Origin: Clostridia bacterium | Lineage (GTDB): Bacteria; Bacillota; Clostridia; Oscillospirales; CAG-272 | Length of the DNA stretch: 64,000 bases | Assembly: GCA_017456005.1 (NCBI GenBank) | Contig: JAFTLJ010000072.1 | Location: forward strand, 1-64,000 | Reading direction: 5' to 3' | Part shown: one piece after another, positions 6,276 to 14,441 of the stretch | Layout of the letters: each line of letters opens with the position of its first letter | Position numbering within the stretch: the stretch's first letter is position 1 | Notes under the pieces: model-generated | Database searches by the model: none | What the model saw: the letters and a program-made list of their open reading frames with translations, nothing else | Told to the model about the DNA's origin: nothing | Position numbers and translations under genes: made by a program

Positions 6276-8759
6276 ATGGAACAATATAATGTAACGGGTA
6301 TGAGCTGTGCTGCGTGCAGTGCCCGTGTGGAAAAAGCCGTGCTGGGCGTAGAGGGAGTTACCTCCTGCTCGGTAAGCTTGCTCACAAATTCTATGGGCGT
6401 TGAGGGCACGGCAAATGAAGGCGCTATTATAGAGGCTGTGCAAAATGCAGGCTACGGCGCTTCTAAAAAAGGTAACGAAAAGAAAACGGATAAAGCAGAG
6501 GAAGATGCACTTGCAGACAAGGAAACGCCTGTTTTGATAAAAAGGCTTGTTTCCTCGCTAATATTCCTCGTGCTTCTTATGTACGTTTCCATGGGGTATA
6601 CGATGTGGGGCTTTCCGCTTCCTTCGTTCTTCGAAAACAACCCCATAGCGATAGGGCTTACACAGCTTTTGCTTGCGGCTATCGTTATGGTGATAAACCA
6701 AAAATTCTTTATAAGCGGCGTGCGCGGTCTTATCCACCGCTCGCCCAATATGGATACGCTTGTTTCGCTGGGCTCTGCGGCTTCGTTTATATATAGCGTG
6801 TATGCGCTTTTTGCTATGACGGTGGCAGAGCACCCGGCACACTACCTGCACGAGCTTTATTTTGAATCTGCGGCGATGATCTTGGCGCTGATAACGCTCG
6901 GTAAAATGCTGGAAGCGCGATCTAAAGGCAAAACGACAGATGCTCTTAAAAGCCTTATGAAGCTTGCACCAAAAACAGCCACGGTCATTCGCGGAGGCGC
7001 AGAGGTTAGCGTTGGAATAGAGGATGTGCGCAAGGGCGACATTTTTGTGGTTCGCCCGGGCGAAAGCGTGCCTGTGGACGGTATTATTGTGGAAGGACAT
7101 AGTGCGCTTGATGAATCTGCGCTTACAGGCGAAAGCATCCCCGTGGACAAAGAGATCGGCGACAGCGTAAGCGCGGCAACGATAAACAAATCGGGCTTTC
7201 TCAAATGCGAGGCAACGCGCGTTGGTGAGGACACGACTCTTTCGCAGATCATAAAAATGGTGAGCGATGCGGCAGCTACAAAAGCGCCTATTGCCAAAAT
7301 TGCCGATAAAGTTTCGGGTGTGTTTGTGCCTGTGGTAATATCTATTGCCGCTGTGGTGCTTGTGGTTTGGCTTGCGCTCGGCGAAAGCGTTGGATTTGCG
7401 CTTGCCAGAGCGATTTCCGTGCTTGTAATAAGTTGCCCGTGTGCGCTGGGGCTTGCAACCCCCGTGGCTATAATGGTAGGCAACGGTATGGGCGCCAAAA
7501 ACGGCATACTCTTTAAAACAGCCGCTTCGCTGGAGGGCGCCGGCAGAACGCAGATAGTTGCGCTCGACAAAACGGGAACGATTACGGCAGGCGAGCCCAC
7601 GGTTACTGATATTTTGCCGGAAAGTGTGGCGGAAACAGAGCTTATTTTGCTTGCCTATAGCTTGGAAAAGAAGAGCGAGCATCCGCTGGCAGGAGCGATT
7701 GTTAAAAAGGCAGAGGAAAAGGGAAGCGAAAGTCGCGATGTGGCAGATTTTGAAATTTTCCCGGGCGGCGGACTTTCTGCAACGCTCTGCGGCGAAGAGA
7801 TTTGCGGCGGCAACGCCGAATTTGTAGGCGCAAAAGCGGAAATTTCCGAAAAAATGCGCGAAAACGCAGAAAAACTTGCCGAAGAAGGCAAAACACCTAT
7901 GTTCTTTGCCAAAAACGGAAAACTTTTGGGTATAATCGCTGTAGCAGATACGGTTAAGGAAGATAGCCCGCAGGCTATACGCGAACTGCACGGTATGGGC
8001 GTGCGCGTGGTTATGCTGACGGGTGACAACAAAAAAACGGCAGAAGCTATAGGCGCAAAGGTTGGCGTGGACGAGGTTATTGCCGAGGTCAAGCCCGATG
8101 GTAAGGAAGAAGTGGTGCGCGAGCTGCAAAAAAGCGGCAAGGTAGCTATGGTTGGCGACGGCATAAACGATGCCCCTGCGCTCACACGCGCAGACACAGG
8201 TATAGCTATAGGTGCAGGCACAGACGTTGCCATAGACGCGGCAGACGTTGTGCTTGTGAACAGTAAACTTTCCGATGTTCCTGCGGCAATAAGACTCAGC
8301 CGTGCAACGCTTCGCACGATACACCAGAACCTTTTCTGGGCGTTTATTTACAATGCCGTATGCATACCCGTGGCAGCAGGTGCATTTGTTTGGGCAGGGC
8401 TTACACTTAATCCTATGCTCGGCGCGGCGGCTATGAGCCTTTCCAGCTTCTGCGTGGTAACAAACGCTCTGCGACTCAATTTGTTCGATATTCGCTCTGC
8501 AAAGCGCGATAAAAAAATAAAATCAAAAACTAAAAAGGAGAAAAATGTTATGACAAAAACACTCAAAATCAAAGGTATGATGTGCCCCCATTGCGAAGCA
8601 AGAGTTAAAAAGGTTCTTGAAGAGCTCCCCGAAGTTACAGCGGCAGACGTAAGCCACAAAAAAGGCACGGCTGTGGTAAGCCTCGGCGCGGACATCAGCG
8701 ATGAAGCGCTCGCAAAGGTTATTACAGACAACGGCTATACCGTTTTGGAAGTAAAATAA
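6276..8759 (+). CDS. copA: Cu(I)-exporting P1B-type ATPase CopA with C-terminal CopZ-like domain
   Basis: 827 residues. Order: N-terminal HMA domain with GMSCAACSARV (residues ~8-18), eight membrane helices, the CPC metal-binding motif (~residue 388), phosphorylated Asp in DKTGT (~430), the HP locus (~469), GDGINDAP (~627), and a second HMA domain at residues 759-827 with GMMCPHCEAR. The last domain is joined to the ATPase by a lysine-rich linker of about 20 residues. Inside that linker are a ribosome site and ATG in the same frame, so the domain may also be made as free CopZ (see separate entry). The protein exports Cu(I) from the cytosol. It is co-transcribed with csoR. Confidence 0.93.
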   Translation: MEQYNVTGMSCAACSARVEKAVLGVEGVTSCSVSLLTNSMGVEGTANEGAIIEAVQNAGYGASKKGNEKKTDKAEEDALADKETPVLIKRLVSSLIFLVLLMYVSMGYTMWGFPLPSFFENNPIAIGLTQLLLAAIVMVINQKFFISGVRGLIHRSPNMDTLVSLGSAASFIYSVYALFAMTVAEHPAHYLHELYFESAAMILALITLGKMLEARSKGKTTDALKSLMKLAPKTATVIRGGAEVSVGIEDVRKGDIFVVRPGESVPVDGIIVEGHSALDESALTGESIPVDKEIGDSVSAATINKSGFLKCEATRVGEDTTLSQIIKMVSDAAATKAPIAKIADKVSGVFVPVVISIAAVVLVVWLALGESVGFALARAISVLVISCPCALGLATPVAIMVGNGMGAKNGILFKTAASLEGAGRTQIVALDKTGTITAGEPTVTDILPESVAETELILLAYSLEKKSEHPLAGAIVKKAEEKGSESRDVADFEIFPGGGLSATLCGEEICGGNAEFVGAKAEISEKMRENAEKLAEEGKTPMFFAKNGKLLGIIAVADTVKEDSPQAIRELHGMGVRVVMLTGDNKKTAEAIGAKVGVDEVIAEVKPDGKEEVVRELQKSGKVAMVGDGINDAPALTRADTGIAIGAGTDVAIDAADVVLVNSKLSDVPAAIRLSRATLRTIHQNLFWAFIYNAVCIPVAAGAFVWAGLTLNPMLGAAAMSLSSFCVVTNALRLNLFDIRSAKRDKKIKSKTKKEKNVMTKTLKIKGMMCPHCEARVKKVLEELPEVTAADVSHKKGTAVVSLGADISDEALAKVITDNGYTVLEVK
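8550..8759 (+). CDS. copZ: Embedded CopZ-like copper chaperone (internal start in copA)
   Basis: This frame is nested in and in frame with copA. AAGGAG at 8535-8540 sits 9 nt before ATG at 8550, giving a 69-residue protein, the normal length of a free CopZ. It has the metal-binding CPHC in GMMCPHCEAR and the beta-alpha-beta-beta-alpha-beta HMA pattern. CopZ carries Cu(I) to CopA or CsoR. An out-of-frame ATG at 8545 lies closer to the ribosome site and would not make a useful product. Whether the cell makes only the fusion, or both forms, cannot be decided from sequence; loss of a copA stop codon is one explanation. Confidence 0.6.
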   Translation: MTKTLKIKGMMCPHCEARVKKVLEELPEVTAADVSHKKGTAVVSLGADISDEALAKVITDNGYTVLEVK

Positions 8760-8769
8760 GAGAATATAA

Positions 8770-8800
8770 AAAACGGCTCGAAAGAGCCGTTTTTGCTTTT
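8770..8800. terminator. Bidirectional terminator between copA and the reverse-strand gene
   Basis: A 10-bp stem AAAACGGCTC / GAGCCGTTTT with a GAAA tetraloop, flanked by A-rich and T-rich sides, can serve copA and the convergent gene ending at 8806. Confidence 0.85.
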
Positions 8801-8805
8801 ATGGT

Positions 8806-9648
8806 TTATCTCTCGCAGGCTTCCAGCGTGCGAATGGCGTTAAATGCGGAAAACAGGGCATAGAGCAAAATTCCCACAGCAGAAAAATCTATAAGAAAGA
8901 TGGTGCTTATGCTCATTTCCCAGAATGCTACGAGCGAAAGTATTGGCAAAACGTATGTGCATACGCAAACTATGCAAGCCAGAGATGTGGCAAAATGCAA
9001 GCTGTATGCCGTGTGACCCGTGGCTATATTCGCTTCCGAAACAAAGAAAGCGAGCACGGAAATGAAGGCTACCTGACCCATTATGCGGTTTGTATCCTGA
9101 AACATAAGTGTTGTATCGAAATACAGGTGAGAAAGGTAGAATATGGCAAAAAGCGGCAAGGAAAGCGAGAGCGCGGCTTTGTGATTTTTTTTGCCGCTAA
9201 ACATCGTGGAAGCACACGCTAAAAAGTACATCGCCACGAAAAACATACAGAAAATTGCCGCCACGCGCATAAGAGAAGCGCCGATACTGCACATACGGAA
9301 ATCGAAGATAACCTCGGAATAATATATAAGCGATATTGCGGCTATTGCGGCGAAAATGAAACCGCATACAGCGCAAATTGAAACCGAGGTCGTGGAAGCG
9401 CGTACGCTGAAAAGCTGGAAGTGTGTATTTTTGGTAAAAAACAGACTTGTGAGCGTAATCAACGCCAATATAAGCAATACGTATTCAAGAGCGCGGAATG
9501 TACCGCCCGAACCGGGCTCGAAGCTCTGGTTATATGGGTCATAGTAGTTTTTCAGCAGCACGGTGCGATATATTGCAAGCCCTATTCCCACGGCGAGCGA
9601 GAAAAGCGCATACGCCGTAAGCACGGATTTTTTTGTTTTTATATTCAT
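8806..9648 (-). CDS. Polytopic membrane protein of unknown function
   Basis: 280 residues from the ATG at 9648; GGGAG lies 13 nt upstream, slightly far, and an alternative ATG 11 codons earlier has no ribosome site. I do not recognise the family. About eight hydrophobic helices fill most of the length, with short loops; the first loop after helix 1 carries a Tyr/Asn-rich stretch (KNYYDPYNQ). No transporter signature or catalytic motif is visible. It stands alone between the copper operon (convergent) and the hydroxyacid dehydrogenase on the same strand, 98 nt upstream. Confidence 0.6.
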   Translation of the reverse strand: MNIKTKKSVLTAYALFSLAVGIGLAIYRTVLLKNYYDPYNQSFEPGSGGTFRALEYVLLILALITLTSLFFTKNTHFQLFSVRASTTSVSICAVCGFIFAAIAAISLIYYSEVIFDFRMCSIGASLMRVAAIFCMFFVAMYFLACASTMFSGKKNHKAALSLSLPLFAIFYLSHLYFDTTLMFQDTNRIMGQVAFISVLAFFVSEANIATGHTAYSLHFATSLACIVCVCTYVLPILSLVAFWEMSISTIFLIDFSAVGILLYALFSAFNAIRTLEACER

Positions 9649-9746
9649 AATTATAAAGATGCTCCCTTTAGTTTTCTTCATATAAGTAATTATACTACTC
9701 AAATGTGAACAAGTAAACCATATTTTACGAAGAAAAATAAAAAAAT

Positions 9747-10694
9747 TTAAACAATTCTGTTTCTGTTTTCTCCGGCGAAGAAGGCAGAAATGTTTTTGCC
9801 GATTTCTTCTATGCAACGGTTGCGCGATTCATACGCACCCCAAGCCATATGCGGCGTGAGGCACACGTTTTTGTATGAAAGTATGCGTGTGAACGGATGG
9901 TTTGCAGGGAAAGGCTCCGATGAATAAACGTCTATTCCCAAACCGCCGAGATGGCCGCTTTCCACAGCTTCTGCAAGCGCTGCTTCATCTGCTACAGCCC
10001 CACGCGCCACGTTTATAAGGATAGCACCTTTTTTCATTTTTGCTATGAGCTCGCGGTTTATCATACCGCGCGTTTCCTCGGTAAGCGGAACGTGAAGCGA
10101 GATTATGTCGGCGCATTCGCAAAGCTCGTCAAGCTCCATTTGTTCATAGACCTCTTCTTTTTTTCTGCGGCACACTATAACACGGCAGCCGAGCGCTTTT
10201 GCCACGCTTGCCACACGTGCGCCTATACCGCCGCCGCCCACAACGCCCCAAGTCATAGAAGAGATCTCGTGGAAAACGGGGGAAACTTTATTTGCTACTC
10301 CGCTGTTTGTGTATGCTCCCGAATGTGTAAAATCTCGGTATTGAGTAAGATTTGTGGAAAGAGAGAGAGCCATGGCAAGTGTGAGCTGAGCCACGCTTTC
10401 CGTAGAGTATCCGGGCACGTTGCAGAGCGCTATACCGTTTTCGCGGCAATATGCCGTGTCTATATTATCATACCCCGTAGCGGCAACACAAATAAGCTTT
10501 AAATTCTTTGCCGCAGGGAGGTTTGTTCCGTTAAGCTTCACTTTGTTTATAACCGCAACGTCTGCCGCGGCTATTCTTTCCGCCACGTTTTCGGGTGAGG
10601 TGCTTTCATATTCCGCCGTTTCGCCCAGAGAGCGCAGAGGTGTGAGGTTGATATCTGCACCCAACGTGCCTTTATCGAGTATTGCAATTTTCAT
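9747..10694 (-). CDS. D-2-hydroxyacid dehydrogenase, NAD-dependent
   Basis: 315 residues, the usual length. The NAD-binding motif is GVVGGGGIGARVA near residue 150. The catalytic triad of the family is visible: Arg in NVARGAV (~232), Glu in SSEPFP (~261) and His in TPHMAWG (~284). Such enzymes reduce 2-keto acids to D-2-hydroxy acids (hydroxypyruvate, glyoxylate, phosphoglycerate and others). The length and the absence of an ACT domain argue against SerA; a glycerate or lactate-type dehydrogenase is more likely. The ribosome site is weak (AGGATGG). No neighbour narrows the substrate. Confidence 0.88.
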   Translation of the reverse strand: MKIAILDKGTLGADINLTPLRSLGETAEYESTSPENVAERIAAADVAVINKVKLNGTNLPAAKNLKLICVAATGYDNIDTAYCRENGIALCNVPGYSTESVAQLTLAMALSLSTNLTQYRDFTHSGAYTNSGVANKVSPVFHEISSMTWGVVGGGGIGARVASVAKALGCRVIVCRRKKEEVYEQMELDELCECADIISLHVPLTEETRGMINRELIAKMKKGAILINVARGAVADEAALAEAVESGHLGGLGIDVYSSEPFPANHPFTRILSYKNVCLTPHMAWGAYESRNRCIEEIGKNISAFFAGENRNRIV

Positions 10695-10795
10695 AATATA
10701 AAACCATCCTAAAGTTAATGTAATAATATAATATCACATTATATATGAAAAATCAACAAATACTTTGGCTTATTGCACGTTTTATAAAGTGTATA

Positions 10796-10824
10796 TTGAC
10801 AAAATCAGGTTGTTGTGATAAACT
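10796..10824 (+). promoter_or_regulatory. Promoter of the M6-type protease gene
   Basis: TTGACA (10796-10801), 17-bp spacer, TAAACT (10819-10824). The leader to the ATG is about 45 nt and ends in AGGAGG. Confidence 0.8.
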
Positions 10825-10873
10825 TTATATTAAAGATTTCATTCTAAAAAACAAATATTCAGGAGGTAAGAAA

Positions 10874-12994
10874 ATGAAATTCAAGAGATTTGGTGCGCTT
10901 CTGCTTTGCGCCATTATGCTCGCTATGTGCGTTTCTTGCGGTGGAAAGAAACCGTCCGACGTCACAAGCGGCACAACGGCAGGCGTGGTTACTGTTCCGA
11001 CGGTAGAAAACGAAGAAATAAAAATTCCGATTGAAGAAATCGCAAACGCAGTAAAAATAAACGCAACCCCGGCTACAACTACACAGAAAATACCGCTTCT
11101 CATAATTCTTGTAAACTTTGATGCCAACGGCAACGGTGTAGACGATTATGAAACAGGCGGTGCGAATGCTATTAAGGCTACGGGCGAACAGTGGGCAGGC
11201 ACAGACATAAAAGAACACTATAAGCTTTATTTTGAAGGCGAAAAATCGCTTACAAACTACTATCTCGAAATGACAATGGGCGCTTTTTGCTTTGCACCCA
11301 TTAAGCTCGACAAGGTGCCTGAAGGCAGCGATATTACGGAAGGCTGCCTTGAGGTTACCATAAATATCCCGCACCCCGGCGCAACCGCAGGTACACCCGG
11401 TTTGCTCGATGCACAGGCTACCATAAAAAAGATAGTAGATGCCACAGATGAATACATAGACTACAAAAAGCTTGATGTTAACGGTAACAACAAGCTCGAC
11501 GAAACAGAGTTTGCTTGCGTCATCCTTAACTCCGGTATGGAACGCTCTACAGGTACTTCCAAAGATCCGCGTTATCCCTTCCAGGTTCACGGTACTTCCC
11601 AGACGTTGCCCGGCACGCGCGACGGTGTAAGTTTTTCTAAAGTAACAAATATCGGTGAATACGAATACAGAAACGGCATAAACAATCCGCCTGTAGTTAC
11701 ACAGATAGGCACACCCGCACACGAGCTCGCACACAACCTCGGCGCAGAGGACCTTTACGATACAAAACGTAACGGTCACAGCGGTTCCGGTGTTGCAGGC
11801 TGGCCCCGTGCATACAACTTCTCGCTCGAATGCAACGGCAACCACCTTGATGCAGGCGCTTCGCCCGCTTACCTCGACCCCTACCACAGAATTTACCTCG
11901 GTTGGGCAGAGGAAAAGGTCGTTGGCGACGGTGTTTATACTATTTCTTCCACCACAACGAACAACTACGTTGTGCTCCGTGTAAATACGCCCGACCCCGA
12001 TGAATATTACCTTGTGGAAATAAGACTTAAAAAAGGCTTTGAATCTAAGCTTACCAGCGGCATTGCCGAGGGCGGCATTATGGTTTGGCACATAGACGAC
12101 GCGCTCAACAGAAGATATTTTGAAGAGGGAAGCGCATCTACCTCCACATCGCTCAACGGCGTGCGCCACGACCCCTCTATAGTTCCGCTTTTCCGCGTAG
12201 GATACGATGCTGAAGGCCGCTATATGACATCCACCGCACCTGCCGACCCCTTCTACTATTACGATGCGGCAGATCCTTCAAAGGCTGTTTTCGAATCCGG
12301 CAGATTCCGCTCCGTTACAAAAGGCTACCAGTCCTTTAACTCTTACCCGAGCAGCTGGACTGGCGACAAAAATTATAACCTCCGCATAGAATTGCTCAGT
12401 GAACCCGGCGAAGAAATGACAGTTAAAATTTCCGGTTCTCAGGACGGCAGAAAGGATTTTGCACCTGTTGTTTCTGCAGATTATTCAGACAAAACCCACA
12501 ATACCATTACGGTAGAGGGAACGCTTGCCGCTCTTAATGATTCTACAATAAAAGAATACGGTATTATCATTTCTACAAATGCAGACTTTACCGAAAATCT
12601 TGTAAAGAAGGAAGCAACGATAGAGGGCGACAAGTTCAGCGCTAAATTTGAAGGTCTTAACCCTCAAACGCAGTATTATTACATGGTATATGTTGAAAGC
12701 GACCACGGAACTGCAATAGATGTAAATAATACTACTACAAACAGCGCCCCCAAAGAGCAGACTTCTGTAAAAATAACTCTTTACAGAGGCTTGACAGATC
12801 CTGATAAGGCTTATAATATGAAAGTTGATTACGGTTCCAAGCTGAACGTACCTGCCGCTGCTATGAACAAACCGGGTTATACTTTTGCAGGATGGTACTA
12901 CGATGAAGCACTTACAAAGCCTTACGACATCAACACAGTTATTGAAAAGGGAACAGAACCGTTTACGCTTTATGCAAAATGGACTAAAAATTAA
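10874..12994 (+). CDS. M6-family metalloprotease-domain lipoprotein with InlB-type repeat
   Basis: 706 residues. The start is the ATG right after AGGAGGTAAG; an in-frame extension begins upstream of the promoter and is rejected. A lipoprotein signal ends in CVSCGGKK (Cys ~23). The zinc-site motif HELAHNLGAED lies near residue 283, typical of immune-inhibitor-A/M6 proteases (HExxHxxGxxD). Two calcium-binding-like loops occur: DANGNGVDDYE (~residue 83) and DVNGNNKLDE (~200). After ~520 comes a fibronectin-III-like segment, and the last ~75 residues form a Listeria-Bacteroides (InlB B) repeat with GYTFAGWYYDEAL. It is likely surface-anchored and digests host or dietary proteins; the substrate is unknown. 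Confidence 0.88.
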   Translation: MKFKRFGALLLCAIMLAMCVSCGGKKPSDVTSGTTAGVVTVPTVENEEIKIPIEEIANAVKINATPATTTQKIPLLIILVNFDANGNGVDDYETGGANAIKATGEQWAGTDIKEHYKLYFEGEKSLTNYYLEMTMGAFCFAPIKLDKVPEGSDITEGCLEVTINIPHPGATAGTPGLLDAQATIKKIVDATDEYIDYKKLDVNGNNKLDETEFACVILNSGMERSTGTSKDPRYPFQVHGTSQTLPGTRDGVSFSKVTNIGEYEYRNGINNPPVVTQIGTPAHELAHNLGAEDLYDTKRNGHSGSGVAGWPRAYNFSLECNGNHLDAGASPAYLDPYHRIYLGWAEEKVVGDGVYTISSTTTNNYVVLRVNTPDPDEYYLVEIRLKKGFESKLTSGIAEGGIMVWHIDDALNRRYFEEGSASTSTSLNGVRHDPSIVPLFRVGYDAEGRYMTSTAPADPFYYYDAADPSKAVFESGRFRSVTKGYQSFNSYPSSWTGDKNYNLRIELLSEPGEEMTVKISGSQDGRKDFAPVVSADYSDKTHNTITVEGTLAALNDSTIKEYGIIISTNADFTENLVKKEATIEGDKFSAKFEGLNPQTQYYYMVYVESDHGTAIDVNNTTTNSAPKEQTSVKITLYRGLTDPDKAYNMKVDYGSKLNVPAAAMNKPGYTFAGWYYDEALTKPYDINTVIEKGTEPFTLYAKWTKN

Positions 12995-13001
12995 CTAAAC
13001 A

Positions 13002-13062
13002 AAAAATCCTTCGAGTAATCGGAGGATTTTTACTTGACAAAATCTCGGAATTGTGATATCAT
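13002..13062 (+). promoter_or_regulatory. Terminator then promoter between protease and SPFH genes
   Basis: A 13-bp stem (AAAAATCCTTCGA, loop GTAA, complementary arm ending in a T run, 13002-13033) ends the protease transcript. It directly abuts a new promoter: TTGACA 13034-13039, 17-bp spacer, TATCAT 13057-13062. Confidence 0.8.
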
Positions 13063-13095
13063 TATGATATCAAGATGCATTGGAGGAAATAACAT

Positions 13096-14097
13096 ATGGA
13101 AGAAAAAGTTTTAAAGGGCAGAAAAATAGGTATGCTAGTTGCGATTTTAACAATAATTTTTGAAATTGCAATGTTTGCCGTGTTTATTTTTTGCGTGAAT
13201 AAGTTTGGCGATGAAAGCGCGTTGCCTGCTATACCGATAATAGTGTTCTCGTTAGGCTGGATCCCGTTTTTGGGCCTGAAGGTGCTTAAACCTCAGGAAG
13301 CACTTGTGCTTACACTTTTCGGCAAATATATAGGCACGCTTAAGGGCGAGGGCTTCTATTTTGTTAACCCTTTCTGCACGGCAGTTAACCCTGCAGCCAA
13401 AACGAAACTGAACCAAAGCGGCGATGTAAAGACGCTCTCTGTTTCCGCACAGGCAAATGGACAGGCAACCACAAATGTTGCGGAAAAGAAGCTCTCTCTT
13501 AAAATTATGACACTCAACAATAACCGCCAGAAAATAAACGATTGCCTCGGTAACCCCGTGGAGATAGGTATTGCCGTTACTTGGCGCATTGTAGACACAG
13601 CAAAAGCTGTTTTCAACGTGGATAACTATAAAGAATACCTTTCTTTGCAGTGCGATACAGCGCTTCGCAACGTTGTGCGCATATATCCCTATGATATAGC
13701 TCCCGGTGTGGATACGACAGGCGACGGTGTGGCAGATGACGGAAGCCTTCGCGGCTCCAGCGACGTTGTGGCTTCCCGTATACGCGATGAAATTCAGAAA
13801 AGAGTTAATGAAGCCGGTATAGAAATCGTGGAAGCACGTATAACTTACCTTGCGTATGCACCCGAAATTGCGGCTGTAATGCTCCAGCGCCAGCAGGCTT
13901 CTGCCATTATAGACGCGAGAAAAATGATCGTGGACGGCGCTGTAGGCATGGTGGAGATGGCGCTGGAAAGACTTCAGGAAAACGGCACCGTGGAACTTGA
14001 CGAGGAAAGAAAAGCGGCGATGGTTTCCAATCTCCTCGTAGTGCTTTGCGGCAACCGCGATGCACAACCCGTAGTTAACTCGGGCAGCATTTATTGA
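13096..14097 (+). CDS. SPFH/Band 7 (flotillin/prohibitin-like) membrane protein
   Basis: 333 residues behind TTGGAGGAAATAAC. Two hydrophobic helices (about 11-35 and 45-62) precede the SPFH domain, which begins with VLKPQEALVLTLFGKYIGT and GEGFYFVNPF. The end of the domain has EIQKRVNEAGIEIVEARI, a classic SPFH ending, then a helical oligomerisation region (LQRQQASAIIDARK). SPFH proteins form ring-like membrane scaffolds that organise proteases or lipid microdomains. Its stop overlaps the ATG of a small ribbon-helix-helix-like protein (TGATG), implying coupled translation. Confidence 0.9.
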   Translation: MEEKVLKGRKIGMLVAILTIIFEIAMFAVFIFCVNKFGDESALPAIPIIVFSLGWIPFLGLKVLKPQEALVLTLFGKYIGTLKGEGFYFVNPFCTAVNPAAKTKLNQSGDVKTLSVSAQANGQATTNVAEKKLSLKIMTLNNNRQKINDCLGNPVEIGIAVTWRIVDTAKAVFNVDNYKEYLSLQCDTALRNVVRIYPYDIAPGVDTTGDGVADDGSLRGSSDVVASRIRDEIQKRVNEAGIEIVEARITYLAYAPEIAAVMLQRQQASAIIDARKMIVDGAVGMVEMALERLQENGTVELDEERKAAMVSNLLVVLCGNRDAQPVVNSGSIY

Positions 14098-14324
14098 TGA
14101 GCGATAACGGCAAAAAGCAAATACCGCTTCGCCTTTCTGCCAAGCTATACAATGCCATCGCGGCTTGGGCAGAGGATGATTTCCGTTCGGTAAACGGGCA
14201 AATAGAATATTTGCTCACGGAATGTGTAAAGCAACGCAAAAAGAACGGAAAATATGTGTCGGAAGAGCTCGACGCGCCGCTTGATATAGAGCTTGGTGAT
14301 ACAAGAGCGAAAAAGGAAGAGTAA
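14097..14324 (+). CDS. Small Arc-like (ribbon-helix-helix) protein coupled to SPFH gene
   Basis: 75 residues, starting at the ATG that shares one base with the SPFH stop. Residues 7-45 (KQIPLRLSAKLYNAIAAWA then DDFRSVNGQIEYLLTECV) follow the strand-helix-helix pattern of Arc/MetJ-type DNA-binding proteins, with the G-Q-I-E-Y-L-L signature of the second helix. The C-terminal third is acidic. Arc-like proteins bind DNA as dimers, but the tight coupling to a membrane scaffold gene suggests it could instead modify SPFH function. A terminator follows. Confidence 0.75.
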   Translation: MSDNGKKQIPLRLSAKLYNAIAAWAEDDFRSVNGQIEYLLTECVKQRKKNGKYVSEELDAPLDIELGDTRAKKEE

Positions 14325-14330
14325 ATCGTG

Positions 14331-14358
14331 AAAAACAAGCCGTGCGGCTTGTTTTTTT
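14331..14358 (+). terminator. Intrinsic terminator after the SPFH pair
   Basis: A stem AAAACAAGCC / GGCTTGTTTT with a 4-nt loop is followed by eight T. Confidence 0.88.
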
Positions 14359-14441
14359 TGCTTTTTATTCAATAATTTTACTGCATCTTAACTAAAAATA
14401 TGGTAAAATAAAATGAAAACAAGAAATTTGGAGCTTTGAAA

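Noticed and set aside
6558..8324. 588-residue minus-strand reading frame
   Set aside because: Antisense of copA, which has all P-ATPase motifs.
10745..10873. N-terminal extension of the M6 protease
   Set aside because: It begins upstream of the promoter and lacks a ribosome site; the lipoprotein signal starts at 10874.
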